Of a stretch of 64,000 nt of DNA, positions 1 through 11,284 are shown piece by piece. The notes beneath the pieces are model-generated. The model was given only the letters and a program-made list of their open reading frames with translations. It made no database searches and was not told the origin of the DNA. The position numbers and the translations under genes are program-made. The DNA is from Polytrichum commune (lineage: Eukaryota > Streptophyta > Polytrichopsida > Polytrichales > Polytrichaceae), in the NCBI GenBank assembly GCA_950295325.1, contig OX485807.1:23963666-24027665 (forward strand), given 5' to 3'. The number at the start of each line of letters is the position of its first letter. Position 1 is the stretch's first letter.

Positions 1-257
1 ATTTGATGAGTGAGCATGGAGAAAAAAAACCCTTTTGATGCATCAGTGGAGGTCAAAAGGGGAAGAAGTGGAGAAGAAGAAGTGGAGAAGAAGAAGAGGG
101 ATACGAACCATCTAACAAAAGAAAGTCTCTAAGAGATGGGAAGATTATTCTAGAAGATGGACTTGCTAACAACACAAGGCAGAGGCATGCACCAAGACCA
201 TAATCTACTACACGACAAGGAGCTGATTTTTCATTACCAAAGGAGAAGTGGGAGGAG
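1..257 (+). other. Leader of the Ty3/gypsy element
   Basis: Purine-rich stretch (many GAAGAAG runs) just before the gag-like reading frame. No separate gene is visible. It probably belongs to the internal region of the retroelement that starts left of the window; no 5' LTR or primer-binding site is seen. Confidence 0.4.
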
Positions 258-1175
258 ATGATGAGTAGTAGCAAAGGAACTATAGAAGGAGACAATACCA
301 AGGGAAAAGATAAGGCACCGGCCTACAAACTCCAATCTGATATTGAATCTTCAATTGATTTGAAGGGTATTTTGGAGGAGAAGATTTTAGATGCCAAAAT
401 TGAATTTACTTTTAGAGAAGTTCTTGGTATTGCCAAGAAAAGATTTCATGAACTTATCATTGATGTGATAAAAATGAAGAGGCAAATGACTGCAGGAACA
501 GTGATGGTGGAGGCATTGGATAGTGTAGTGACGAAAGAAGAAGATGATGAGATTGGGCAGATGTTTGCTTTAAGATGTGATAGTAAGGGTAGTAGTGACA
601 AAATCAATGAACGAGAGGTCATTTCTTTGAAAAACAACGAGGAGGAAGAAAACACCGATAAGAGCCAAACAAATGAGGTTGTAATGGAGGTACAAGTAAC
701 ACAATATGGAATTGATACAAATTGGAGGAATGATGGTGATGTGAGGACAATTTATATTCATCCCTTTTGGACAAGAGCTATTCCCGAAGCACGTATAAAA
801 ATTGGAGGCCTTGGAGAGCCAATCTTAGCATTGATCGATCATGGCTCTGAGATTAATATCGTGTCCAAAAATATTTATAAGAAATGCAAATGGCCAATTG
901 ATACCAACCATGGATGGGTGTTGAGAGCTGCCAACGATGGAAGAGATAGCCTTTATGAAGCATGTCCAGCAGTGGGGATCAAAATTGGAGACGTGGAGGT
1001 GGAGCAAAAAATTTTGTGCAAAATCAAGGAAGTTATCAAGCCATCTTGGGACAACCATACATCACTGCAACAAGGATGGAGACCAAGGTACGTGATCATG
1101 GTTTACAGTATGCCAAGATTCGTAGTCTTGATGGAAGAAGTCAATCTAATTTCTCACTGTGAGGCCAGATCATGA
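258..1175 (+). pseudogene. Ty3/gypsy gag-protease remnant
   Basis: A 305-codon frame opening with tandem ATGs. The first half is lysine- and glutamate-rich, as in gag proteins. About residues 180-240 look like a retroviral-type aspartic protease: a hydrophobic strand followed by LIDHGSEIN, where most relatives have D-S/T-G, so the residue after the catalytic Asp is His. This may be normal for the lineage or a mutation. The frame ends at a stop at 1173-1175 that cuts it from the downstream pol. The assignment to Ty3/gypsy rests on the reverse transcriptase and integrase that follow in the same orientation. It is a dead copy. Confidence 0.6.
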
Positions 1176-1355
1176 GAGGTATGGGGATCAACTTAGAGAT
1201 TCTCCTATGGTCTTTAAGCATGATGATTTTTTGGATTTTTAGGTTGCACACGTGGAGGATGGGGTACCACGGGTGCAAAGGAGTATTCTAGTATAACAAA
1301 CCCCAATGTACAAAGAAATAGTTATAGTATTTGGAATTTAGGAGATGAAGGATTT

Positions 1356-2636
1356 GTGAGTTTTCAAAAGGTAGAGAATTTAGATTCTACATATAGAAGA
1401 TCCACCAAAAAAATAGAAAAGAAACTAAAAAGAGTTGGTGTAATTTTGAATGATGAGTGTATTTCTGGAATTATTAGAGAAGAAGGATTTTCGGATGATG
1501 TTTTACGAGTTTTAGAGACTTTGCAAGGAGAGGTCATATCGTATGCCCAATTAGTAGTAGAGATTCATTCAATTGGGTTGTATGAAGAAATTTTAAAATT
1601 CGGTACGGAAGCAAGGATGGTTGGGAGTTATGAATTGAAAACTGAGGCAATGATGAATACCAAGTATAAAACCGTGGCTAAGAAGGTGAAGCCGGTGGCA
1701 ACACAACTCCCAACAGACTCTGAAGATCATATCAAGAAGGCTGAAGAAGAACCTAGATTGAGGGGGATAAGACATATTGGGCATAAGTTTACAGATGAAA
1801 CTTTGGCCAAACTGAAGATTGGAGGGGATGAGGTTTTAAATGAAGTTGAGAAGAAAAAGTTCAAGGAAATGATCTTCAGGCATGGTAAGGCTTTTGCTTC
1901 TTCACCGGATAAAATTGGATGTGTTAATCCAATGATTGTTGCTCCAATGGTTATTTTCACTGTTTCACATGTGCTTTGGGATTTAAAGCCAATTCCTGTA
2001 CCAAGAGCCTTGCTACCTAAGTTGGTGGATTTGTTGAAGGAAAAGTTGCAGATGGGAATATTGGAACCATCTATAGCCCCATATTCCAATCGTTGGTTCA
2101 TAGTGCCAAAGAAGTCTGGAGCTTTGAAATTTATCCAAGACATGCAACCAGCCAACAAAGTGAAAATTAGAAACAAATGATCAAGACCGATTGTAGATGA
2201 GATTGCTGAGGCGTTTGCGGGACATGTAATCTATTCCATTGGAGATCTTTACTCAGGTTATGATCAATTTCAGCTTGCATTGGAGAGTAGGGATTTAACA
2301 ACCATGAAGACACCATTGGGACTTATGAGAATATGTACTTTGCCTTAAGATGCTAGTAACTCAATGGCTCATATGCAAAGTGCCATGAACAGAATCATGA
2401 GGGAATTTGTACATGAGAAGACTAATCATTTTGTGGATGATATACCTATCAAATGTTGCAAAGAAGAGATCAAAGACTCTACATTGGATGCGGATGGTAG
2501 TAGAAGATTTGTGAAGGATCATATTGAAGATGTGGAGAAGATTTTGAAAAGGCTTGAGGAGGTGGATCTAACATTATCCATTGACAAGTCCAAATTTGGA
2601 GTTGATGAGATTTTGGTGATTGGACATTTATGTGGG
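1356..2636 (+). pseudogene. Ty3/gypsy reverse transcriptase remnant
   Basis: Continuation of pol. The 1356-2180 frame (read from a GTG, so its true start is unknown) contains a charged linker and then the RT entry region with YSNRWFIVPKKSGALKFIQD. The same frame continues after a TGA at 2178-2180 through the fingers and palm (IYSIGDLYSGYDQF, TMKTPLG), is stopped again by a TAA at 2346-2348, and then shows the catalytic FVDD box near 2432. The thumb ends around GHLCG near 2634, where the sequence jumps directly into integrase. RNase H is absent. The several stops and the deletion make this a non-functional relic. Confidence 0.7.
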
Positions 2637-3466
2637 AGATTCATTTTGGAAGATATATTTAGCAGATATGGTAGCATTGGTAAGATCAGGGCTGATCGAG
2701 GAGAATTATCTGCAACCGAGGTTAGAGTTTTTTTTAAAGACATGGTGTAAAGTTGAAATTGACAACTGCTTACAATCCCGAGGCAAATGGCAAGAGTGAG
2801 AGAGGACATCTTCCCATTGTAAATGCTCTTGTCAAGGCTTGTAGAGGTAAGCCCAAACATTGGCCAAGACTTCTACCATTTCCTTTATGGGCAAATAGAA
2901 CCACTCATATCACTATTACTGGATATATGCCTAGTGAGTTGATGTTAGGCCAGAAACCCATTATACCTATAGAGGATTCCGTACCTACGTGGTTAGTGTT
3001 GGATTGGGAGGATGGCATTACAAGATAAAGATTATTGGAGCTCTGAATTCAACAACTTGAAGGGTTGCCTAAAGATCAAGAGATTGCATTGGAGAAGTTG
3101 AAGGCTGCCAGGTTGCACCACAAAGAGAGGTTTGACAAGACTCACCGTTTGAGATCCAAACCAATTAATGTTGGAGATTGGGTGTTAGTATTTGATAGCA
3201 GTTTAGAGCATCAACATAGCACTTTAAAAAAATTTGCTCGAAGATGGTTTGGTCCATATGTGGTGATTGCAGTACATGACAATGGCACCTACTCTCTTTG
3301 TGAGTTGGATGGAACAAGATTGAAGATACCTATGGCTGGGAAGCGGGTAAAAGTATTTAGGAGGATAGATAGCATGTTTATTCCAAATGATTTTGCAAGT
3401 GTTGTGGATTTTGACTTGGACGAACAAGAAGATTCGGAGATATGTGAGTCTGATGAAGATATTTAG
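2637..3466 (+). pseudogene. Ty3/gypsy integrase C-terminal part
   Basis: Starts abruptly inside the integrase catalytic core: an ADRGEL segment supplies a catalytic Asp and NPEANGKSERGH supplies the Glu of the D,D35E triad. The H2C2 zinc finger and the first Asp are missing. A frameshift near 2750 and a stop near 3026 divide it into three frames (to 2750, 2753-3028, 3065-3466). The last part holds the C-terminal DNA-binding fold (VGDWVLVFDSS, KFARRWFGPYVV, GTYSLCELDG) and ends in an acidic tail; no chromodomain is apparent. Confidence 0.7.
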
Positions 3467-3508
3467 TTTGGCACATACCAGAGGATGTGCAGGTTTGGAA
3501 GGGGTGAA

Positions 3509-4035
3509 TGTCGTGAAGCAAAAAAATTTATGTCATGAAGCAAACTTTTACAAAAAAATTATATATATATATATATATATATTTGTTTGATTTCATAGAA
3601 TGTATAAAGGAAGGTTAAGAGTGATCACCTAGTTGTCTTGAGATAGTCGATTGTGTAAAGTTAGATAGTCGATAGTTATTCATAGAAAGTTTCTTAGAAA
3701 ATAGAGAGTTGTCTTAAGTTAATAATTAAAAGTTAGTTGATTGGTAGTTATCTATAGAAAGTTGCTTAGAAGATAGTGAATTATCTTAAGTTAGTAGTTA
3801 AGAGTTAGATAGTTGAGAGTTATCTATAGGAAGTTGCTAAAGAAAAGGTGAGTTGTCTTAAGTTAGGAGTATGGATGTCTAAAATGCGAATGGATATATA
3901 AAGATGGGGAAGAGGAAGTCTTCTCTCTCCTTGAACAATTTTCCACACTCTCATGTTTTCATCAAGTTTTTCAAGTTTTTGAGTCGAATTTTTCTCGTCC
4001 TTAATTTGATCTAGTTGAAGCTAGGAGCCCGGTGT
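3509..4035 (+). mobile_element. Probable 3' LTR of the gypsy element
   Basis: A purine tract (GGAAGGGGTGA) ends at about 3507, and TGTCGTGAAGC follows, as expected for a polypurine tract and LTR start. A TATA-like ATATATAAAG lies near 3894, with pyrimidine-rich sequence after it, which resembles a U3/R arrangement. The right edge is uncertain: it is placed just before TGGTACCA at about 4032. No second LTR copy is in the window for comparison. Confidence 0.4.
3631..3877 (+). repeat. Tandem repeat, units of 72-76 bp, in the LTR
   Basis: Three full units and a partial fourth begin at 3631, 3707, 3779 and 3851. Each starts with a variant of AGTTGTCTTAAGTTAG and includes AGTTATCTATAGAAAGTTGC. The array sits just upstream of the TATA-like site, where LTR U3 repeats often act as enhancers (family knowledge). 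An (AT)n run lies just before it at 3560-3582. Confidence 0.75.
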
Positions 4036-5958
4036 GGTACCATTTTTTGGTCTGAATGCTTAAGTTTTAGTTTTGAGATGTAAATGAATGTCAAATTTTA
4101 CTCAAGACTAGTGAAATAGTGAAGTATTAGACACTTAGTCACTCCGAAATGGAAACAGGCTAGGGAAGAAGAATTTCCTTTGCTGCCCAGAGTTTAGAAG
4201 GATATGAGGGGGCATGGAATTCACATGTGACAATTAGAAGTAGCACTTGGAATCCTAGCTGCAGACAGTCACCACCTTTTGAGGATAGAAGGATAAGAAG
4301 AAGGAAGGAGAAGAGAAGGGGGCATTGTAATTTTGATCCTCCTCTCGTGAAGAGAGTGAATTCCTCAACTCCCAGGGTGTGAAGCCCTTAATTTTATGTG
4401 TACAGTCTCTTTTTATATCAATACAAAGTGCCATTATTAAATCCTTCTTTAAGTTGTGAATGTGAAATTGAAAGTCTTGTGATTGGATCAGTGTGTGGAT
4501 GTCCTAGAGTTGTTACCACTGTGAAAGTGGGAAGTGTGAGTGTTGTTGTTAATGTGGAGTTGTGATTCAGGAGTGTGAAACTCTTGAATTGAATAGCACA
4601 TGTTTTATGATTGGATCGTAAACAGTCTAGTCCCAAATTTATGGGACAGTGTCTTAAGATTCTAAACTCTAAAACTACAGTTGATGTAGGGATAGTGAAT
4701 GTCCCTAGTTCGAAGTAAGACCCGAGAGAATCCATAATATCCTACTCTTGTGAAGGGAGTAGGACTTCGTTGTGTGATTTTGAAACTCTTGTGAACCCGG
4801 TGAAAGAACTTTCAATTCCTCTCAGGAGAAGATAACGAATAATCTACATATGGTAGTAATATCACAGAATTCTTCTGAGGGAATCTGGAGGTAGATAGTC
4901 ATCTTGTGACTGAATTTGAATACGAGAGTAGACTTGAGGTATATTCCCTGTGGAAGAGGCAAAATTGAGGTTGCTTGATGTGATAAAGTGTGCGCAACTC
5001 TTCGGGTTGTTGTGAGAATTCTTGTTTGAAATATAACTGTTTATGGGACATTGAAGTGTACATCTCCTACGCGTGGTTGGAGTGATTCAAATTTATACTT
5101 ACGCTGAACACTGAGAAGGACGAGAAGTCCAGTGGGCGTTAGGATTGGAAATCTTCTCAAGACGTGAGTACAGATAAAATAATTACAATACCTCAACCCC
5201 TTTTCTTTCACTCGTAATCATCAATCGAGGAGTGAATGTGAAATTTCATTCAGTAAAGGCATCAAACAACTCTGGAAGTTCATTGGGTAGGTTTATAATA
5301 CTCCTCTCGGGAAGAGAAGGAGAGAACCGTGTACCCTTTGAATTGATTTCCCTGACTTATTTCAAGGGAACTTAAGGACAGAAAGTCATGAGTTTAGTCG
5401 AATCGGTGTACGAGTGTAAGTTCTAGGAGCGAATAACTGTGAAGAGAGATGTTGTCTATATTCGTTGATAGGAGATATTCTATCATACTTAGTGATGTCT
5501 CTCTCTGAAGTCATGAGATTGTGTTTGAATACTGAGAAATTTGAAATCAGTATCTCTTTGATTCATAGAGAAGAGTGATCTCATCCTTGCCGCGAGAACT
5601 TTATTCCTTAGAATGAATACAGGGTGAGGAATATATGATTGAATTGATAAAAGGATCCCCGTTTTTCCCGAGAAAGGAATGATCTCTAACGAACCAGGTT
5701 CCAATTCTCTCGGGAGAAGTCATTGCGGAAGCGATGCATTACCATATGGAAGGACAGTTGTGAGATTATTGAATCTATGTGAGAAGAACAACAGATAGCT
5801 ATAGAGATTGTGAGATGGCGATCATGAATGTAATGGTGAGGAGCGAAGAGAGAATCTGTTCCACAAAGAATCCGCATCGGAGACGAAGAAATCGTGTGTG
5901 AAAGGAAGAAGTTGCAGGTGAGGAAAAAAGGCTGGGTGTGGGGGCTGAGCGCCCACTT
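4036..5958 (+). other. Non-coding stretch with recurring hairpins
   Basis: No reading frame above about 100 codons and none convincing. Short hairpins with a shared CTCTC...GAGAAG character recur near 4342-4356, 4741-4763, 4816-4830, 5301-5322 and 5705-5718. A TATATC-type T-rich block near 4412-4425 resembles the transcribed end of an LTR. It may be the non-coding interior of a degenerate LTR element. Confidence 0.3.
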
Positions 5959-5999
5959 ATCCCATATCGGTTGGGAGTTCCAGCAAAGGCAGGTATATA
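5959..5999 (+). promoter_or_regulatory. USE-like element plus TATA box
   Basis: ATCCCATATCG at 5959-5969 matches 10 of 11 positions of the plant snRNA upstream sequence element RTCCCACATCG. TATATA follows at 5994-5999, with 24 bases between. In plants this short spacing is typical of RNA polymerase III snRNA promoters such as U6 (established knowledge). No known snRNA follows. The same words also occur inside some plant repeats, so function is unproven. Confidence 0.4.
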
Positions 6000-6021
6000 G
6001 CCTATTCCTTCTCAGTGGCTA

Positions 6022-6229
6022 ATGTGTCTAGACGCTTCTCACGACACAAGACTGTCTACTGGTTACTGGTTACTAGACTCGTTACTTGGCTACTAAGACT
6101 GTCTACTTGAGACTCTGGTTCTGGACTCTAGACTCTTGGCACTAGACTCGTGACACTGACTCAGGCCGATTAAGACGCTTAGGACTCGTTCGCTTAGACT
6201 CGGTCCCGGTTACTCGTTACTAGACTTTT
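6022..6229 (+). ncRNA. Candidate Pol III transcript, unknown
   Basis: Predicted only from position: start about 23 bases after the TATA box, end at the first run of four T (6226-6229). The interior is rich in repeated ACTAGACTCGT and GGTTACT words. It does not resemble U6, U3, 7SL or MRP RNA as far as can be judged by eye. A GTGAGT donor-like site follows the T run. Confidence 0.15.
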
Positions 6230-7165
6230 GGTGAGTAAAACAAGATGATAATTTATTTTATACTTAGACTCTTTATAAGTTAAGTAACCCCTACAAGTGG
6301 TCACTAAGTATAAATGAGAAAGTGAAACCTAAGTTAATTGATTGTCAAAAGCGTTTCATAATCCTTTCAACCTATCAATTAATCTTATTATGACACACTA
6401 AAGTTACACTTGACACTTATTTGGTCTTCCCTGGGGTTTTTTGAGAGTATGAACCCAAACCTAAAAACCTAACTACACCCGGTGTTTTCCCTTAGCATAA
6501 CTCTTTACATGACATCGTGCCTCCCTTTCTCTTCTTCTGTTTCTTTCCTGGATCAATTGTAGAGGCTATTATGTGGTCTGGTTCCGTCATGTGTGCGTCC
6601 TAGTTCCCCTTTAATTCTTTTTTTCGTGCTCTCTACTCTCTGAGCATCCCTGTATTTCACTCATAAAAGGACCCTTCCCCAACCCTCTTTTACCTATATA
6701 GCACCAGTGTTGAAAGTTTAGGGTTTACAATTGTCTGGTAGCTGTACCTCGTTTTCTTTTTTTGGATTTTTTTTCTTATTCCTCCTTCTCTTTGTCCATG
6801 GCTTCCTCATCCACTGTGCCCTTGTGTCAAAATTGGTTGAGCTCCGTGCCAATGGTGTCGGAATCCCTATTTTTTTCCTCATAGATGCGAACGGATTTGC
6901 ATATGTCTCTTTCCTTCACCTTAGTATCATGTTTTCATTGCAAGATATTACAATATGGGTCGAACGCGAGATTTATGATAGTGCTACGTCTTTGTTGTCA
7001 TTGACCATGTGTGAGAATTCTAGGGTTGCCGACAACGGATCATCAGTGTGGGAACTTTGCCCTGGTAAATACAGGGTGTACGGACTCCCAAATTCTAACA
7101 CAAATGTATCCATTTAAATATGTACCCCTCCTCATTCCTCCTCTTCCAATTTAAACACTCCTCCC
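6230..7165 (+). other. Upstream region of the MULE relic
   Basis: Pyrimidine-rich sequence with a CCTATATAGC TATA-like site near 6692. A frame at 6731-7117 starts only at TTG and begins with a hydrophobic T-rich run, so it is not called as a gene; its last 30 codons could belong to the N-terminus of the decayed transposase that follows in the same direction. Confidence 0.3.
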
Positions 7166-8935
7166 ATGGTCAAAGTTAAGATTGAACCTGGTATACACAC
7201 TATCTTACATCTTTTTTATTCCTCCTCCGATGATGAGCCCCCTCTATCCACTCCCATTTTCAAGCCACTCTGTTCCTCCCTCAGTTCTCCTTTTTTGACC
7301 CCCGCTCTTATACGCCTTGAAATTTTCTGTCATGTTGTTGCACCCCCTCTTAAACCCTGCATTTCCATTCTTCAATGTCTGCGTACTTTAGCTTCTATGC
7401 CTGGTAGGAAAAACATCCTCAAGAAGCTAGATTATGATACTTTGCAAATCATGGAGGTGAAATTCCTTCCGCCTTGTTTTGATGGTAATCATATGTTTGT
7501 TCTCCCCCCCGTTGGTGTCTCATCCTCTCATACGAAGGCCAAATCCATGGACGGCATGGACAAACGCTATGACGGCCATGTCTGGACTAAAACCCAAACC
7601 ACGTCCATTAGCAATGACTTAGGCCTTGCTTTTTGCTCGTCCACCTGCGTTGGCCACCTTGAATGCCAGAATCCTTAATGCGACTACCTCCAACGTGTTC
7701 ATCGTACATCCTCAGTCAATGATACAGAATTCGATGGCTTCACCAAGGAGCCCTTTCCCATTGGTGGTCCCGTGCTGACCTTCTTCATTATAGTGTGCAA
7801 GATCTGCAAGGAGCCTCCCAAGTGCATTGCACCATGCGTTGCCAAAATCTTCTATGTCCACGGCAATGATACCACTCAGCGGACGTGCATTCATCTTGAC
7901 AATCATCATCACCCCGTCAAGGTCGGCAATTGCAGGGATAACGGCAAGCGCATTGACGCTCTCATCGAGGAGCACGTCAAGCGAACGCCCAAGCCACTCA
8001 AAGCAAAATCGTTCTGAAAGCCAGCAAGGACCTTGTGGGTGAGTTCCTCCTCCGTAACGATAGTGATCCACATCACTTGCTTTCATTGGAAAAACTTGAA
8101 CCCGTCTTTGATCGTTGCAAGGAATTGAATTTCCCCCACCTCCGTAACAAAGTTACAATGTTCAAATACTTGCGTAGGTTAGGGGTTATGGATGGCATCG
8201 CTAAGCTTAGAGGTGTCAGCACTTAGGCCTATGTCCAACGCAATCAATTCCCGGGGCAAGGTGACGAGATGGACAAAGTCTTTGTTTTAAAGATGTCTGA
8301 GGTTGGCCCCGGCAGTGGGGCGACCTGGTTAGGCACATGCAGCCAGGCGGGGATCTTGAGAATGCTTGGATCATGTCCGACCATGTCAAGCGCGTGGCCA
8401 AATGGACCGCCATGGCTTGCCACGTATACGATGGGATCTACCAACGCATCATGATCATCGTTTGCTGCAACTTCCAATCCGAAGACAAGGATGCTCAAGT
8501 GTTTTTCTGGCATAACCTCAACCACATCATGGCTCGGCATGGAATTCCCAAGCCTCACTTCAAAGGCTTCATGGCGGACAGTGCACAAAGCCAATTGGAA
8601 CGCCGTCATGATCGTCTATGGCTCCGGAGATCCCAAGGGTGCGAGAGAACTTGCTACTTCCATTAGACACAATCATTGGAAAAACACACCAAACTCTATA
8701 TCGAGCACGACTTGCAAGACCAACACAAACGTCTCTGCCTCCACTACCGCGACGCCTCCTCTATGCTGGAGGCAGAGACGAGGTACCTTGCTATTAAGGC
8801 TTGGTGGGCTTCATCCAACTGCACCTCTAAAGACGGTCTAAAACACCTTCAACTTTGGCTAGCCTTTTGGCACTTCCGCTATCGACAATGGGGTGGTTTC
8901 ATGGAACATGTGCGTCTCTAGTTTTTTTACTTCAT

Positions 8936-8959
8936 GTTTTTTTTTTTTTTTTTTTTTTT
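8936..8959 (+). repeat. Poly-T run inside the MULE relic
   Basis: An uninterrupted T run of more than 20 bases breaks the coding text between the transposase core and the segment starting KIITAEEF. It may be slippage in a former Phe-rich or T-rich spot. Confidence 0.8.
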
Positions 8960-9076
8960 GGTTTCGCAACTTTCTTACACTGCCATTCCATTACACGGGG
9001 AAAAATCATAACCGCCGAGGAGTTTGCACAAATGCCTAATTGTAACCTTGCCGAATCCATTCACAACAAATGGCTT

Positions 9077-9911
9077 TGTAAAGTAACTATACCTAGTTGT
9101 CATCCTACGATGACGAGGCGTCGTCAACGATGAGGTGTCCTTAACAACGAGGCTAAACGACAATGGATATTTTATGTATACCGTGATGACGAGGTTGGGT
9201 TTATGGACACCTAGTCATCGACGGTAGTGTCATTAATATTGATGGATTATTGAATATTATAACCACATGTGCCAGTGTGTAAGCAGAGGATAATGAGAGC
9301 TAGACAACTCCTAGTGGAAGATGGATGGATTGGAGTTAGACAACTCCACATTGACAACATGTGCATTGGGGTTAGACAGCTCCGCATATAGTGCATTGGA
9401 ATTAGACCATTCCATATTGAGGACATGTGCACATAAGTTAGACAACTCTCGATGAGGTACACTGGAGTTGGACCACTCCATAATTGGAAAGATGAATATT
9501 ATTCATTGGAGTTAGACAACTCTTAATGAATAGCTAGATCTAGTTGGAATTAGACAGTTCCAACTAGAATAAATGATGGATGAATTTAGTTGGAATTACA
9601 CAGTTTCAATTGGAGGAATGGGATTGAGATAAGAGATGGAAGTAGGTTCTAGAAGAACCAAAGATAGAATATTCATAGTAGAACTAAAAGATAGAACTAT
9701 GAATATAATACTTTTACTATATGTAAAGATAGAAAGTAAAAGTAGTGCTTCGGCATAAAAAGAAGCTCGGGGGAGGAGACAAAGCATCTTTTTGTCTCTC
9801 TCCTATTGTCGGGTGGTTGAGCTTTAACCAAGACCTACTTGGTCTAGGATTGTTTTGATTGAAACATGTTAGTGTGGAAGTTGGTGATAAACTTGTGAGA
9901 GGTTTGTTACA
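9077..9911. mobile_element. Solo LTR inserted in the MULE relic
   Basis: The segment starts TGTAAAG and ends GTTACA, so the ends are inverted TGTAA/TTACA with the canonical TG...CA. It is flanked by GGCTT (9072-9076) and GACTT (9912-9916), a 5-bp target duplication with one mismatch. Removing it and one flank rejoins the MULE text in frame: the codons for HNKWL run straight into QASWNKGGDLY. No gag or pol lies inside, so it is a solo LTR left by recombination, or a very small LTR-type element. Its interior is mostly a degenerate palindromic repeat array. Confidence 0.75.
9290..9625 (+). repeat. Array of palindromic GGAGTTAGACAACTCC units
   Basis: About eight diverged copies of a 16-base hairpin (GGAGTT-AGAC-AACTCC) spaced roughly 35-70 bases apart, with variants such as GGGGTTAGACAGCTCC and GGAATTAGACAGTTCC in which both arms change together (GGAATT/AGTTCC, GGAGTT/AACTCC). 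ACATGTGCA words lie between several units. The array occupies the middle of the solo LTR. Confidence 0.7.
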
Positions 9912-11284
9912 GACTTCAAGCATCATGGAACAAGGGTGGCGATTTGTATGTAGCCAATGTTGATGATTATATTTGAGTGTTCCTTCAAGTCATGGCGTAT
10001 CATCAATTTCTAAAGGGTGGTGTTGGGGGTGATGGCCCTAGCAAAGAAGAACTCAAGCTTCGATGCGCTCAACGAACTAGTGGCCATGTTGTGCTCCAAA
10101 AGGTTCTTCTCGACGTGCTCGGCGGGAAAGAATTTTGCACTCATAATCCCCACCTCGAAGATGCTGAGGTGTTCGGATCGCAGAAGCACAAACCTGACAC
10201 CCCCATTGGAGCCGACGAAGAGATCCACCACCACGACACTGTCAATTTCTCTCGTCCTCGTGTTGCTCAAAGAACCACACGATCTCATGCTTTACCTTTG
10301 CCTACCATCGTCAAGGAGTTTTCTCCTTCAGTGCTAGAGGTTCCACCTCCCCCTCCCTACTGATCTTGATTTTCCCTACGTCACTGCTGTATAAGAATCC
10401 AAAGTGGACGAGAAACTTTGGCATATTTCTCGCGTTCCTTATAACTCTTCCAAGGCATGTTGGGCTATGCATGCGGTCACCAAGAAAAAATGTACTACCA
10501 AAATTGTCACCGATGGCAAGAGCACTCCGGTCCTGGCATACCTTGGAATTTAGAAATATTACAAATTCATAACCCCTAAAGTTGAAAAGTTTTTCTTTTA
10601 CCCAAATGACATTGAACGTTGTGTTAAGGGCTCCCGTCGCAAGTGGATCGACAAATTTTCTCATGACCAAGAAAGACCTCCAATCATGCACGTATGGCAT
10701 GTCAAACCTGGCACTAACCTCATTCATCTAGAGATCCTTAAACTTAAAAATGCAGGCTTTCGACTTCCCCCGAAAAAAACATCACTCCAACTCGAATCTT
10801 TAACACATCTGCTCCTCCACTCGACCTCTCCGGTGTGAACATTCCACCCAATCCAGAGTTTTACCCTACTTCTAGGCAGTCCAAGCTTACGCGACAGTCC
10901 AACATGACACCATCAACAAAACAAATGCAAATGGTTGCCTCTGCACGAGCTATGGACGGGTCCATCTTGAAGGTAACCATGATTTCACGCCCTGGATTTG
11001 GTTGCGTTATCATGTTGCAGTCCAAACCTGCACCTACACAATTTGTTTATCAACTCACAGTGAGTTCTCTACGCGAGTGTAATTGCCCGGCCTTCAAAGA
11101 TATGATATCAAAGTCCGGCCGCAAGCAAAAAAAATTCCTACATTGTAAGCACCACTACTTCATCTTTGTCAAGGTCTATAATTTGGATCATGACGTTGAC
11201 TTGTTCATTCACGCCCCGACCTTTAGCTTCAATGAGGTCAAACTCATCCTTGAGGGGGGCCTCTTGATATATTCTACTTCCTAG

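Larger units (their letters stand above)
7166..11284 (+). pseudogene. Mutator-like (MULE) transposase relic
   Basis: Several consecutive frames on one strand form one broken protein. About 7790-7930 is a cysteine/histidine cluster (VCKICKEPPKC ... HLDNHHHPV), like the GCM1/WRKY or FLYWCH-type finger at the start of MULE transposases. About 8350-8900 is the DDE-like core, with FKGFMADSAQS as the probable second Asp box and FWHFRYRQWGGFMEHV after it. From 8990 to 9076 runs a segment ending NLAESIHNKWL. The coding text resumes at 9917 after a solo LTR and continues with AYHQFLKGGVGGDG. The end (about 11080-11155) is a SWIM zinc finger, CNCPAF...CKHHYFIF. Stops and frameshifts are frequent. Terminal inverted repeats were not found. 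The family call rests on the finger, core and SWIM order; core alignment by eye is approximate. Confidence 0.6.

Noticed and set aside
4036-5900. Hammerhead ribozyme (retrozyme) in the hairpin-rich region
   Set aside because: No CTGANGA...GAAA core pair in the right order was found by eye.
7712-8086. Minus-strand 124-codon frame
   Set aside because: Antisense to the Cys/His finger of the MULE relic, which has recognisable motifs.
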